Positions 1 to 8,433 of a DNA stretch of 64,000 bases are shown here, one piece after another. The DNA lies in contig WTGP01000034.1 in the NCBI GenBank assembly GCA_011523505.1, positions 186,001 to 250,000 on the forward strand, in the 5' to 3' direction. The position numbers and the translations under genes were made by a program. Position 1 is the first letter of the stretch. Every line of letters begins with the position of its first letter. Origin of the DNA: Gammaproteobacteria bacterium (GTDB lineage Bacteria > Pseudomonadota > Gammaproteobacteria > Steroidobacterales > Foliamicaceae). The notes beneath the pieces were generated by a model that saw only the letters and a list, made by a program, of their open reading frames with translations, had not been told where the DNA came from and did no database searches.

Positions 1-567
1 CCGGCCCGCTTCGGAAACGTAGTAGACGGTCCTGTCGTCCCGCCCCAGCGCCAGGTTGCTGATGCAGTGCCGCCCGCCCCGTCCGCCGTCGATCTCTGCC
101 TCGAAGAAATCGAAAGCCCGGGTCCGGGGATTGAACCGGATCAGTTTTCCCTCGCCGTGTTCGTCTTCGATCGACTCCCCGTAGAGCGAATGGACTCCGA
201 TGAGGATGTCGCCATTGCGCGCCAGCGCCATGTTCCCGTAGCGGCGCTCGGGCAGGTAGCTGCTCAGCCGGTGCTGGATGCCGGACGAATCGTAGGCCAG
301 GATGCTGTTCAGTTGCGGATTGGTCGCGTAGAGGCGCCGATCGTGCGGGTTGTAGAGAAGGCCCACGAGCATCCCCGCCTCGCCGGTCCAAAGTTCGCCC
401 CTGGCGTTGAAGTCCCGGTCGTAGTGGACAATCCGGCATTGCCCCGAGATGCCTTTCCGGTAGTCGATGTGGTCCTGGTCGATTTCGTTCAGGACCAGAA
501 ACAGATCGCCTTCCCGAACGTCGTCCAGGTCGGCGCTGTCGCGGCGCCTTGCTACGTCGGTGCCCAT
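1..567 (-). CDS. Partial beta-propeller-like protein, open at window edge
   Basis: An uninterrupted minus-strand frame runs from an ATG at 567 to the first base of the window, giving 189 codons with no stop, so the C-terminus is missing. The visible part is soluble and polar, with short recurring stretches such as LYNPHDRRLYATNP, NMALARNGDILIG and NLALGRDDRTVYYVS, which resemble the strand pattern of SMP-30/NHL-type beta-propellers. No catalytic residues can be assigned. It begins 19 bases after the stop of the upstream solute-binding protein gene and is probably the third gene of that operon. No strong ribosome site is visible before the ATG, so translation may be coupled. The fold assignment is inference; that the frame is coding is well supported. 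Confidence 0.6.
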   Translation of the reverse strand, partial: MGTDVARRRDSADLDDVREGDLFLVLNEIDQDHIDYRKGISGQCRIVHYDRDFNARGELWTGEAGMLVGLLYNPHDRRLYATNPQLNSILAYDSSGIQHRLSSYLPERRYGNMALARNGDILIGVHSLYGESIEDEHGEGKLIRFNPRTRAFDFFEAEIDGGRGGRHCISNLALGRDDRTVYYVSEAGR

Positions 568-586
568 GCCGAACGTTCTATTCGCT

Positions 587-2176
587 CTAAGGCCCTTCGC
601 GGATGCTGAGGTCCCTGGCCATCTTCGGCGCGGTGGAATCCGTCCAGCCTTCGACGCGTTTGCTCACCAGGAAGGCCCTGGACTGGAAATGCGAGGGTAT
701 GACGGGAAAATCGTCCATCACGAGCTGCTCGATCTCGCGCAGGTAGGCGGTTCGCTCCTCGTCCGAGCGGATGGTGTCGGCATGGGCCAGACGCCGGTCG
801 ATGTCCGCATTGGAGTAACCGGAATAGTTCCTGAAGCTGTCGCCCCGGATGAGCGCGAAGAACGACACAGGATCGTAGAAGATCGCGTAGTAGGTCAGCC
901 GCATCACCTGGTATTCCCGCTCCGCCGCCTTCTTCATCAGTGCCCGCATGCCAACGGTTTCCAGTTCGGCCTCCACTCCCGCCTGCTTCCACATCGAGCG
1001 ATAGGCCACCGCGAGCCGGCGGTCCCGCTCAACCGGAGAGAACATAAAAGTGAATCTGAGCGGATTGCTCCCGTTGAAGCCGGCCTCGTTCAGCAACCGC
1101 CGGGCTTCGGCCAGCCGATCGCCCGGGGACATCCGGCTGAATGAGGGAGGTTCGGCGGGGCCTTTCCAGATGGCCGTGGGGACCACCGACCAGGCGGGCT
1201 CGTCGCCGGTCCTGAGCAATTTCTCCACGATGACGTCCCGGTCGATCGCCAGGGAAAGCGCCTTGCGCACCCTGACGTCATCAAACGGCGGCAGCGTGTT
1301 GTTGATCGACAGGTAACCCAGGCCGATTCCGCGCGCAATCCGGAATTCTTCGGGCCGGGACTCCTTGAGGTCTTCGTATTGATTGAACGGGATGTTGAGA
1401 ATCACGTCCAGTTCGCCGGCGAGGTACCTTTTCAGCGAGGTGGTGGGCGAAGGGACGGGGTAGTAGAAGACCTCTTCGATGGACACCGTGTCCGCGGAGT
1501 GGTAGTGAGGATTTTTCACCAGTTGGTAGTAGGTGTTAGTGACAACCTTGCTGAGCATGTAGGCGCCGTTGGTGACCATGGTCCCGGGTTGTGTCCACTT
1601 CCTGCCGTGAGCCTCGATAACGTGCGCGGGAACGGGGGCATTGCTGTAGGAAGCCAGCAGGCTGACGAAGTACGGCGCGGGGCCCTCAAGGGTGATTTCC
1701 AGCGTCAGCGGATCGATCGCCTTTACGCCCAGGGAATCGACCGGCTTCTCGCCCAATGAGATGGCCGTCGCGTTGAGAACCGGGAAAAGGGCGCTGGCGC
1801 CACGGGTCCCGGACCGGGGATCGAGCATGCGCTTGTAGGAATAGACGAAGTCCCCGGCCGTAATCTCCTTGCCGTCCGACCACTTCGCGTTCCCCTTCAG
1901 ACGGAAGGTATAGACCGTTCCGTCCTCGGAGATGCTCCAGCTTTCAGCAATGGCGGGCACGAGATCATCGTCCGGCGTGCGCGTGACCAGGCCCTCGAAG
2001 AGGTCATACATGATCGCCCCGGCCGAGTTGCCGACCACGTACTGCGGGTCGAATGTGGGTAACTCGTCGTTGGTCCCGCGCCGCAGCACGCTTGCCTCAA
2101 GCTCCGGCGCCTGCAGCGGAGCGAGCACCAGCAGGGCTGCGAGCATGCCTGGCGCCGTGCGCGTCATGCCCGACAC
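587..2176 (-). CDS. Oligopeptide ABC transporter substrate-binding protein (OppA/DppA family)
   Basis: The 529-residue product matches the family-5 extracellular solute-binding proteins that capture peptides or related solutes in the periplasm for an ABC permease. An N-terminal hydrophobic segment (about residues 10-28) acts as the export signal. The mature part opens with the family pattern RRGTNDELPTFDPQ and contains DLFEGLV, WSDGKEITAGDFVYSYKRMLDP, VRKALSLAIDRDVI and LRFTFMFS, in family order and at full length. The start is a GTG preceded by GGAGG five bases upstream. An ATG nine bases inside is less well placed. No permease or ATPase gene is visible here, so the binding protein either serves a transporter encoded elsewhere or works with the flanking FG-GAP lipoprotein and propeller-like protein. 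The ligand is unknown. Confidence 0.88.
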   Translation of the reverse strand: MSGMTRTAPGMLAALLVLAPLQAPELEASVLRRGTNDELPTFDPQYVVGNSAGAIMYDLFEGLVTRTPDDDLVPAIAESWSISEDGTVYTFRLKGNAKWSDGKEITAGDFVYSYKRMLDPRSGTRGASALFPVLNATAISLGEKPVDSLGVKAIDPLTLEITLEGPAPYFVSLLASYSNAPVPAHVIEAHGRKWTQPGTMVTNGAYMLSKVVTNTYYQLVKNPHYHSADTVSIEEVFYYPVPSPTTSLKRYLAGELDVILNIPFNQYEDLKESRPEEFRIARGIGLGYLSINNTLPPFDDVRVRKALSLAIDRDVIVEKLLRTGDEPAWSVVPTAIWKGPAEPPSFSRMSPGDRLAEARRLLNEAGFNGSNPLRFTFMFSPVERDRRLAVAYRSMWKQAGVEAELETVGMRALMKKAAEREYQVMRLTYYAIFYDPVSFFALIRGDSFRNYSGYSNADIDRRLAHADTIRSDEERTAYLREIEQLVMDDFPVIPSHFQSRAFLVSKRVEGWTDSTAPKMARDLSIREGP

Positions 2177-2227
2177 TTTACCCTCCGTGGCCGCCGGTGT
2201 CTTGCGGCCGGCGTCGGCCGCGGCCCC

Positions 2228-3817
2228 CTAACGCGCCATCAGCACGACGATCCGTCCCTGGCCGTCCTCGGAGGGATGCTGGATATAGACGTCCTGCCTG
2301 CCGTCCCCATCGAGGTCGGCGATCCTTGCATTGCGTTCGTCGCCGGGCAATGGCGCTGCCACGCTGATCGGGCGCGCCGCGACCGGCTCCTTTCCGGGAA
2401 CGCCGAGATAAACGCTCAGTTCGTCCCAACTTTCGCCGATCAACAGGTCGGAACGGCCGTCGCCGTCCACGTCGCCTGTGAGGATGGTCGGAAACAGGGG
2501 GCCACGCTTGTCCAGCGGCTTGAACGGGCTGCGTACCCTGCGCGTCCAGTCCGCCCTCGCCGGATGCTCTCCGTCCCGGATCCGGTAAAACGCCAGATCG
2601 ATGGAAACGGAGTTTCCGACCATGGCGCCGACCATGTTGCCGAGGCCGATGTCGACCGCGCCAATGGCCGCGTCGTTCACGCCGTCGCCGTCGAAGTCGA
2701 AGAAGCGCTGTGAGGCATAGCCCCAGGGCTGCAGACCGCCGGCCTTTCCGGGCGATTTGAAGGACGCGTCGGCTGTGGCGGGAAAGCTGGCGCCGCCGGG
2801 TCCGGGACGTCCGAAGTGCACGTTGTAGCGGCCGCGCAGCCGGAACGGGCTGCGCCCCTCCAGCGTCAGCGTGACCAGGTCGGCCACCTCGTCGCCGTTG
2901 AGATCATGGAAGCCCTGCAGGATCGTGTGTTCCGTTTTCGGTCCGAACCCAAGCAGCATCGACGGGACGCTCGCGTCGCCGAACTGGAAGGCGAGTCCGT
3001 ACGAACCGTCGAAGTCGAACGCCACCTCGGTTATGAAGGCTCCCGGCTGACCGTCGAACCCGCCGGACTCATCCTGTCGGTAGACCAGGAAATGGTCCCC
3101 GTCCCAGAATACGAGGTCCTGGCGCCCGTCAAGATCGAAATCGAAGAGATGGACCCGGCTCAAGTACCAGGTCAGGTTTTCGGCCGTGATACCGACTTGC
3201 GCGTAGGTGCGCTTGTCTCCATAGGCCTTCGCGTTCGCAAAGGGATCGCCGGGTCCCAGTTTTTGCGCCGCGCCAAAGGAACCGTCCTCCGACTGCAGTG
3301 CGAGCCAGAAGCCGTCGGTGTCCGGCACCAGCAGATCGTCCAGTCCATCGCCGTTCAGGTCGCGAGCAATGTCGAGATGCGGTATGCCATCCTCGCCGGA
3401 GGCGCGGTAAGGGATCCACAGGTCAATGAGCGGGCGCTGATCGCCCGCTTCCGGGTCCCACCATTCCACGTTTCCGCGCCGATAGGTGATGAGGCGATCG
3501 CGCCCCGCAATTCGGGCGATGTCGACGAACCGGACAGACGGGTCAAGCCTGCCGTCATGGGTGGTTATCCAGTCGCCGCTTTCCAGTGCGATCAGCCGTA
3601 TGTGACCGGACCGCGCCGGATCCATGCCGACCACGGCAAGCTGGGCGCGCCCGGAACCGTCGAAGTTTCCCGCCAGAACGATTTGGTGCAACGCGGCCGG
3701 CGTTTCGATCTCGTGCACCTCGAACAGCGCCTTGTCCCCTTGCGCCGTCCGCGCGGAAGTGCATCCGGCCAGGGCGATGGCAAGCGCCGCTGCAGCAATA
3801 AACCAGTGCGGATTCAT
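2228..3817 (-). CDS. Secreted FG-GAP/VCBS-repeat lipoprotein
   Basis: A 529-residue protein whose N-terminus carries a lipoprotein signal peptide ending in ALAGC, so it should be anchored to a membrane facing the periplasm or cell surface. The body holds repeated calcium-binding-like FG-GAP/VCBS units, seen as DLNGDGLDDLLVPD, DFDLDGRQDLVFWDGD, DLNGDEVADLVTL, DFDGDGVNDAAIGA, DVDGDGRSDLLIGES and DLDGDGRQDVYI, which predict an integrin-like seven-bladed propeller. I chose the ATG at 3817 because GGAGG lies about eight bases upstream and it places the signal peptide at the start; an in-frame codon at 3844 would add nine unlikely residues. It is the first gene of a minus-strand operon with the solute-binding protein, so a role in surface binding or substrate capture is plausible. 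Confidence 0.82.
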   Translation of the reverse strand: MNPHWFIAAAALAIALAGCTSARTAQGDKALFEVHEIETPAALHQIVLAGNFDGSGRAQLAVVGMDPARSGHIRLIALESGDWITTHDGRLDPSVRFVDIARIAGRDRLITYRRGNVEWWDPEAGDQRPLIDLWIPYRASGEDGIPHLDIARDLNGDGLDDLLVPDTDGFWLALQSEDGSFGAAQKLGPGDPFANAKAYGDKRTYAQVGITAENLTWYLSRVHLFDFDLDGRQDLVFWDGDHFLVYRQDESGGFDGQPGAFITEVAFDFDGSYGLAFQFGDASVPSMLLGFGPKTEHTILQGFHDLNGDEVADLVTLTLEGRSPFRLRGRYNVHFGRPGPGGASFPATADASFKSPGKAGGLQPWGYASQRFFDFDGDGVNDAAIGAVDIGLGNMVGAMVGNSVSIDLAFYRIRDGEHPARADWTRRVRSPFKPLDKRGPLFPTILTGDVDGDGRSDLLIGESWDELSVYLGVPGKEPVAARPISVAAPLPGDERNARIADLDGDGRQDVYIQHPSEDGQGRIVVLMAR

Positions 3818-3933
3818 GGGTGGCCTCCTCGATGGATCTTCCACCGCAAACTAACCGTCAAGTACACTATATGCAACCATAATCGTAAATGTGTCATACT
3901 TTTCACCCTAAAAGTTCTAAATGGTGATACCTC
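3818..3933. promoter_or_regulatory. Divergent AT-rich promoter region
   Basis: This 116-base gap separates two divergent genes (FG-GAP lipoprotein leftward, HTH regulator rightward). It is clearly richer in A and T than the surrounding genes, as expected for a shared promoter/operator. I could not define a convincing -35/-10 pair. The HTH protein next door is the obvious candidate to bind here. Confidence 0.4.
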
Positions 3934-4683
3934 ATGGTCCAATCCAAGCGACTCGTGGATGCACTGAAGGAGACCCTCAAGTCCCGGCACATCACTTACG
4001 CCGAGGTTGCCGGGCACCTCGGTCTGTCGCTGAGCAGCGTCAAGAGGCAGTTCTCCACCCAGCGGTTCTCGCTGCACAGGCTCGAGCGGATATGCGACCT
4101 GGCGGGTATCGACCTCCTGGAGCTGGCCCGCCTTGCGGAAGAAAGACGGCTGCGCGTCGCCGCGTTGACGGAGGACCAGGAGCGGCAACTCGTAAGCGAC
4201 CCCGCGCTGCTGCTCACCACCGTGTGCGTGCTCAATCGCTGGACGTTCGAGCGGATTGTCGAGCGCTACGGGTTCACGACGGTCCAGTTGACCAATCTGC
4301 TGGTGCGGCTCGATCGCATCGGCCTGATCGAACTGCTCCCGGCGAAACGCATCCGGCTGCGCGTCGCGCGCAACTTCGCCTGGCTGCCCGGCGGACCGAT
4401 ACACCGGTATTTCGTGGACCGCGTGCAGGGCGAATTCCTCTCCGGCGAGTTCGAGCCCGAACGCGACCTGCACCGTTTTTCATGGGGCATGCTGTCGGAC
4501 CCGTCGGCGGCGCAATTGCGCGGAAAGATCGCCGAGGTGATGGACGCGTTCGACGACCTGACCCGCCGCGACGAGGTGCGCGCGGACGCTGCCGCGGGGA
4601 CCTGCTTTCTCGTCGCGCTGCGCCGCTGGGAACCGACCGCGTTCCGGTCGTTTCGGCACTCGAACCTTGCCGATGCCGGATAA
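3934..4683 (+). CDS. XRE-like helix-turn-helix regulator
   Basis: A 249-residue cytoplasmic protein with a Cro/C1-type helix-turn-helix near its N-terminus (about residues 20-60: ITYAEVAGHLGLSLSSVKRQF followed by FSLHRLERICDLAGIDLLEL). The remaining 180 residues hold a second predicted winged-helix-like stretch (RWTFERIVERYGFTTVQLTNLL) and a ligand or oligomerisation region I do not recognise. It is transcribed divergently from the lipoprotein/solute-binding operon and just ahead of the carboxylesterase gene, so it may control either. The ATG at 3934 has a GGTGA sequence seven bases upstream. Family membership is clear; its target is inference. Confidence 0.72.
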   Translation: MVQSKRLVDALKETLKSRHITYAEVAGHLGLSLSSVKRQFSTQRFSLHRLERICDLAGIDLLELARLAEERRLRVAALTEDQERQLVSDPALLLTTVCVLNRWTFERIVERYGFTTVQLTNLLVRLDRIGLIELLPAKRIRLRVARNFAWLPGGPIHRYFVDRVQGEFLSGEFEPERDLHRFSWGMLSDPSAAQLRGKIAEVMDAFDDLTRRDEVRADAAAGTCFLVALRRWEPTAFRSFRHSNLADAG

Positions 4684-4714
4684 TGCGCCGGTCGTTGTTT
4701 CACGAAGGGAAGCC

Positions 4715-6310
4715 GTGCCGAGAACCACGCTGAGTCGAACCGCCCTTGCCGCGCTGGCGTGCAGCGCATTGTTGGCCGGCTGCGGGCAGCAGCCGGAATC
4801 CGGGAACATCGAGCCGGCGCCCCGGTCGTTTGCGCAGGTTTCGACCGTCCAGGGCGAAGTCCAGGGAACCGCCGAAGACGGGCTGATGGAATACAAGGGA
4901 ATTCCTTACGCCGCGCCGCCCACCGGCGACCTGCGCTGGCGCGCGCCTCAGCCGGCGCCTGTGCGGGACACGGTCCTCGTCGCCGACGATTACGGCAACC
5001 GGTGCATACAGCGGCCGGCGACCGAAGGCTTTGCGATGAATGACGCCTTCACCCAGCCGCAGAGCGAGGACTGCCTGAATCTGAACGTCTACCGCCCGGA
5101 CACCGGCGATGCGCAACTGCCGGTGATGGTCTGGATCCCGGGCGGCGGCCTGGTGGCCGGTTCCGGCTCGCGGCCGGTCAACCATGGGGGCAACCTGGCC
5201 AGGCTCGGGGTGGTGGTCGTGGCGATTAACTATCGCCTCGGCAGTTTCGGCTTCTTTGCGCACCCGGAGTTGTCGGCACAGGACCCCGACGGCGGACGGC
5301 TGTTCAACTACGGGCTCATGGACCAGATCGCCGCGCTTGAATGGGTGCGGGACAACATCGGGGCGTTCGGCGGCGATCCCGAAAACGTGACCCTATTCGG
5401 CGAATCGGCCGGCGGCTATTCGGTCTTTGCCCTGGTCGCGTCGCCGGCGGCGCGGGGACTGTTTGCGAAAGGCATTTCACAGTCCGGCTACGGCCGCAGG
5501 GGGCAGCCGCGGGTCGCTTCCCTGACAGGCGAGGGCGAGTCGTCCATTGAAGAGATGGGCGTGGAACTGGCGGAGCGGCTGGGAATGGCCGAGGCCGGCC
5601 TCGACGAACTCAGGGCGCAGCCCGCGGAGAAGATCGTCGAGGCGACCGACTTCGGCACCTTCATCTCCCTGGCCACCGACGGCGTGGTTCTTGCGGATGA
5701 CCTCTGGCCCGTCTACGACCGGGGCGATGCGGCGAGAGTGCCGCTGATGATCGGCGCTACCGACTCCGAGTTCACGATGGGCCCGCCGGAGGCGCAGCGT
5801 GCGCAGTTGCTCCGCTTCATGAGTGAGGACGTGCTCGATGAAATGACGCCTTTCTACGGCAACGAAACGCAGCGCGATACCTACATGTACAGCGATTACG
5901 TGTTTCATGCGCAAAACCGTGGCGTTGCCGTCGCGCACGAGAAAGCGGGCAATGCCGTCTACGCCTACCGCTTCGCGATGCCGGGCGTGGATGTGGAACG
6001 GCGCGAACTGAACGGCGAAACGATCTACGGCGCCTATCACGCGGGCGACCTGCCGTACATGTTCGGCAATTTCACCGGCGATCACTACGATCCGACCGAG
6101 CCGGACGAGACGCAACGCGCCGTTTCGCAACGGATGATGCGCTACTGGACCAATTTCGCGCGCAGCGGCGACCCCAACGGCGAGGGCCTGCCGCAATGGC
6201 CGGTGGCGGAGTACGAAAACACGATGTACTTCACGCCCGACGCCGTTCAGTCGCGCACTGATCCGTGGATCGCGCGCCTCGATGCGCTGAACGAGCTTGT
6301 GGGCTTGTGA
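4715..6310 (+). CDS. Carboxylesterase type B lipoprotein
   Basis: A 531-residue alpha/beta-hydrolase of the carboxylesterase/lipase (para-nitrobenzyl esterase) family that should hydrolyse carboxylic esters outside the cytoplasm. The family hallmarks are present: EYKGIPYAAPPTGDLRW near the N-terminus, EDCLNLNVYRP, the oxyanion stretch WIPGGG, the nucleophile elbow FGESAGGYS, and a late GAYHAGDLPYMFG carrying the likely catalytic histidine. I chose the GTG at 4715 because it follows AAGGGA and gives a textbook lipoprotein signal (arginines, hydrophobic core, LLAGC with Cys at about residue 23). Upstream TTG (4667) and ATG (4673) codons in the same frame would overlap the regulator gene and bury the signal. 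It follows the HTH regulator in the same direction. Confidence 0.88.
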   Translation: MPRTTLSRTALAALACSALLAGCGQQPESGNIEPAPRSFAQVSTVQGEVQGTAEDGLMEYKGIPYAAPPTGDLRWRAPQPAPVRDTVLVADDYGNRCIQRPATEGFAMNDAFTQPQSEDCLNLNVYRPDTGDAQLPVMVWIPGGGLVAGSGSRPVNHGGNLARLGVVVVAINYRLGSFGFFAHPELSAQDPDGGRLFNYGLMDQIAALEWVRDNIGAFGGDPENVTLFGESAGGYSVFALVASPAARGLFAKGISQSGYGRRGQPRVASLTGEGESSIEEMGVELAERLGMAEAGLDELRAQPAEKIVEATDFGTFISLATDGVVLADDLWPVYDRGDAARVPLMIGATDSEFTMGPPEAQRAQLLRFMSEDVLDEMTPFYGNETQRDTYMYSDYVFHAQNRGVAVAHEKAGNAVYAYRFAMPGVDVERRELNGETIYGAYHAGDLPYMFGNFTGDHYDPTEPDETQRAVSQRMMRYWTNFARSGDPNGEGLPQWPVAEYENTMYFTPDAVQSRTDPWIARLDALNELVGL

Positions 6311-6318
6311 CCGGCGCG

Positions 6319-7569
6319 CTATAGATCGGCGCTTGCTTTCAGGGGCGCCCCGCGCCGTTTGGGCATCCAGCCTTCGTCGGCCCATTTCATGGCGGCGAGG
6401 GCTCCCACGCCGAACACCACGTAGGCTGCGATCAGCGCATAGAGCGTGCCGTCGAAGATGTAGGCCACCAACGCTCCCAGCGGAACTGAAACCAGCGTGG
6501 AGAGCGAGGCGACCACCGCCGCACCCACGCCGGCGATGTGCCCCAGGGGCTGCATGGCCAGCGCCCCCAGATTGCCGAACAGCAGGCCAACGCACACGAA
6601 CACGAACAGCAGGTAGCCCATGAACAGCCAGAACGGAAGCACTCCGTCGAAGGCGAAGGTCAGGCCCAGTCCCACGACCGACGCGATCGTGGCCAGCGAC
6701 ATGGCCCCCCGGGACAGCTTTCGCATCCCGTACTGCATCACCAGGCGGCCGTTGACGAACGTTGCGACCCCCACCGCCAGCGCCAGCACCCCGAAATAGA
6801 AGGGAAACAGCGCGCCGGTGCCGTATACGTCCTGGAAGATCTGTTGCGCCGTGCTTAGGTAGGCCAAAAACGGCGCGAACACGCAGCCGCTGGCCAGCGT
6901 GTATCCGAGAGCGATCCGGATCTTGACGACTTCCACCGCCGTATTGCCGATTGCGCGCGGGGACAGCGGCCGCCGGCGTTCCGAGGGCAGCGTTTCGGGC
7001 TGGCGAATCGCGAACCAGAGAAAGCCGACCGCGGCGACGGCAAAGAACACGGCGAATATCGCTCGCCAGCCGCTGAGAAACTGGATCCACTGGCCCAGCG
7101 CCGGGGCGATTGTGGGAACGATGATGAATACGCCCATCGTGAACGACATCAGGCGAGCCATCTGACGGCCCGCGTACTGATCGCGCACCAGCGCCATGAC
7201 CACCACCCGCGGCGCCGAAACGCCGATGCCCTGCAGCACGCGTCCCGCGATCATCACCTCGAAGCTGCGCGCGAAAATGCTCATCAGGCACCCGGCCATG
7301 AACAGCACGAGGCCGGCATGGATGGCCGGCTTGCGTCCGATGCGGTCGGACAGCGGACCGAAAACGATCTGGCCCACGCTCATCCCCAGGAACACCGCCG
7401 TGATGACGAACTGGACATCGTTGCGATGCACGACCCCGAGGTCCTCGCCGATCGCCGGCAGCGCCGGCAGCATCGCGTCGATCGCCAGCGCCACCAGCGA
7501 AATCAGCAGCGCGATGAGCGGCACGAACTCGCCCGTACGCAGGGCAGGGGTGGCGGCGGGCTGGCTCAT
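6319..7569 (-). CDS. Bcr/CflA-type MFS transporter, copy 1
   Basis: A 416-residue inner-membrane protein with about twelve hydrophobic segments and the MFS motif GPLSDRIGRKPAIHAG between helices 2 and 3. Its opening pattern (LIALLISL...IDAMLPALPAIGEDLG) is that of the Bcr/CflA drug-resistance subfamily, proton-driven exporters of drugs, dipeptides or sulfur compounds. It is a close paralogue of the transporter at 26,879-28,108: the first 28 residues and the motif regions are nearly identical. The start is the ATG at 7569; the longer open frame upstream lacks sense. The gene is convergent with the esterase and divergent from the glycosylase gene. Like its paralogue it lies next to an M24-fold gene and an amine oxidase gene. 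Confidence 0.88.
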   Translation of the reverse strand: MSQPAATPALRTGEFVPLIALLISLVALAIDAMLPALPAIGEDLGVVHRNDVQFVITAVFLGMSVGQIVFGPLSDRIGRKPAIHAGLVLFMAGCLMSIFARSFEVMIAGRVLQGIGVSAPRVVVMALVRDQYAGRQMARLMSFTMGVFIIVPTIAPALGQWIQFLSGWRAIFAVFFAVAAVGFLWFAIRQPETLPSERRRPLSPRAIGNTAVEVVKIRIALGYTLASGCVFAPFLAYLSTAQQIFQDVYGTGALFPFYFGVLALAVGVATFVNGRLVMQYGMRKLSRGAMSLATIASVVGLGLTFAFDGVLPFWLFMGYLLFVFVCVGLLFGNLGALAMQPLGHIAGVGAAVVASLSTLVSVPLGALVAYIFDGTLYALIAAYVVFGVGALAAMKWADEGWMPKRRGAPLKASADL

Positions 7570-7719
7570 TCTTCCTCTTGGGGTGTCTGCACCGTGCGCG
7601 TCAAGAGTGCGCCGGCGCCGATCGGACGGAAAAGACCCGGAGAATTGTACGCTCCTCACTGGAGCGGAGGCCTGTCCCTCGCAGCATTCCGCCCTCAAAC
7701 AGGGCAGAATGCCCGGCTC

Positions 7720-8355
7720 ATGAGCGAAGCCGGCAATCAGATCGTCCCGCACTGGAACGAAGCGCGCGCCGCGCTGCTTCGCGCCGACCCCGTGCTTGCG
7801 AGGCTGATCCGCGCCGCAGGCGCGTCGGTTCTGCAGCCGCGCAACGATGCGTTCTATTCGCTGTCGCGCTCCATCGTCGCGCAGCAGATTTCGGTTCATG
7901 CCGCCGAGGCCGTCTGGCAGCGACTGCTCGGAGCAATTGGCGATTTGACGCCCGGTGCGGTTTGCAATCAAACGGAGGACGCGATGCGCGCGTGCGGACT
8001 GTCGCGGCGCAAGGCGTCCTATCTCGTGAACCTGGCGGAGCAATTCCGGGACGGCGCCCTTGCCGGCAAGTCATGGAATCGCATGGACGACGAGGAGGTC
8101 ATCGACACGCTGGTCGAAATCAGGGGCATCGGCCGCTGGACGGCGGAGATGTTCCTGATCTTTCACCTGCTGAGGCCGGACGTGCTGCCCGTCACCGACA
8201 TCGGCATCCAGAAGGCGGTCGCGCGCCACTACAACGACGGAGAACGGATGACGCCCGAAGAAATGATCGCCACAGCGGAGCCCTGGCGCCCCTGGCGGTC
8301 CGTCGCCTCCTGGTACCTCTGGCGCAGCCTGGACGCAATCCCCGTCGAATACTGA
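7720..8355 (+). CDS. DNA-3-methyladenine glycosylase (AlkA/HhH-GPD family)
   Basis: A 211-residue base-excision repair enzyme that should remove alkylated purines from DNA. It has the helix-hairpin-helix VEIRGIGRWTAEMFLIF followed by the GPD region with the catalytic aspartate in VLPVTDIGIQKAV. The earlier LSRSIVAQQIS is also a hallmark of the short bacterial AlkA-like enzymes that lack the N-terminal extension of E. coli AlkA. The start at the ATG 7720 gives the expected family length; codons further upstream in this frame overlap the transporter gene. It stands divergent from the transporter and ahead of the M24 gene and has no obvious functional link to either. Confidence 0.87.
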   Translation: MSEAGNQIVPHWNEARAALLRADPVLARLIRAAGASVLQPRNDAFYSLSRSIVAQQISVHAAEAVWQRLLGAIGDLTPGAVCNQTEDAMRACGLSRRKASYLVNLAEQFRDGALAGKSWNRMDDEEVIDTLVEIRGIGRWTAEMFLIFHLLRPDVLPVTDIGIQKAVARHYNDGERMTPEEMIATAEPWRPWRSVASWYLWRSLDAIPVEY

Positions 8356-8433
8356 TTTCCCCGCAAGCTCCCTTCCGGACCGGCGGCGGGCAGGGCGTAT
8401 CATCGGGGCAGGGCATCCACCGGGAGATGGACC

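Noticed and set aside
67..609. Plus-strand gene at the left edge
   Set aside because: The opposite frame has no stop up to the window edge and continues an operon with sensible sequence, so it is the coding strand.
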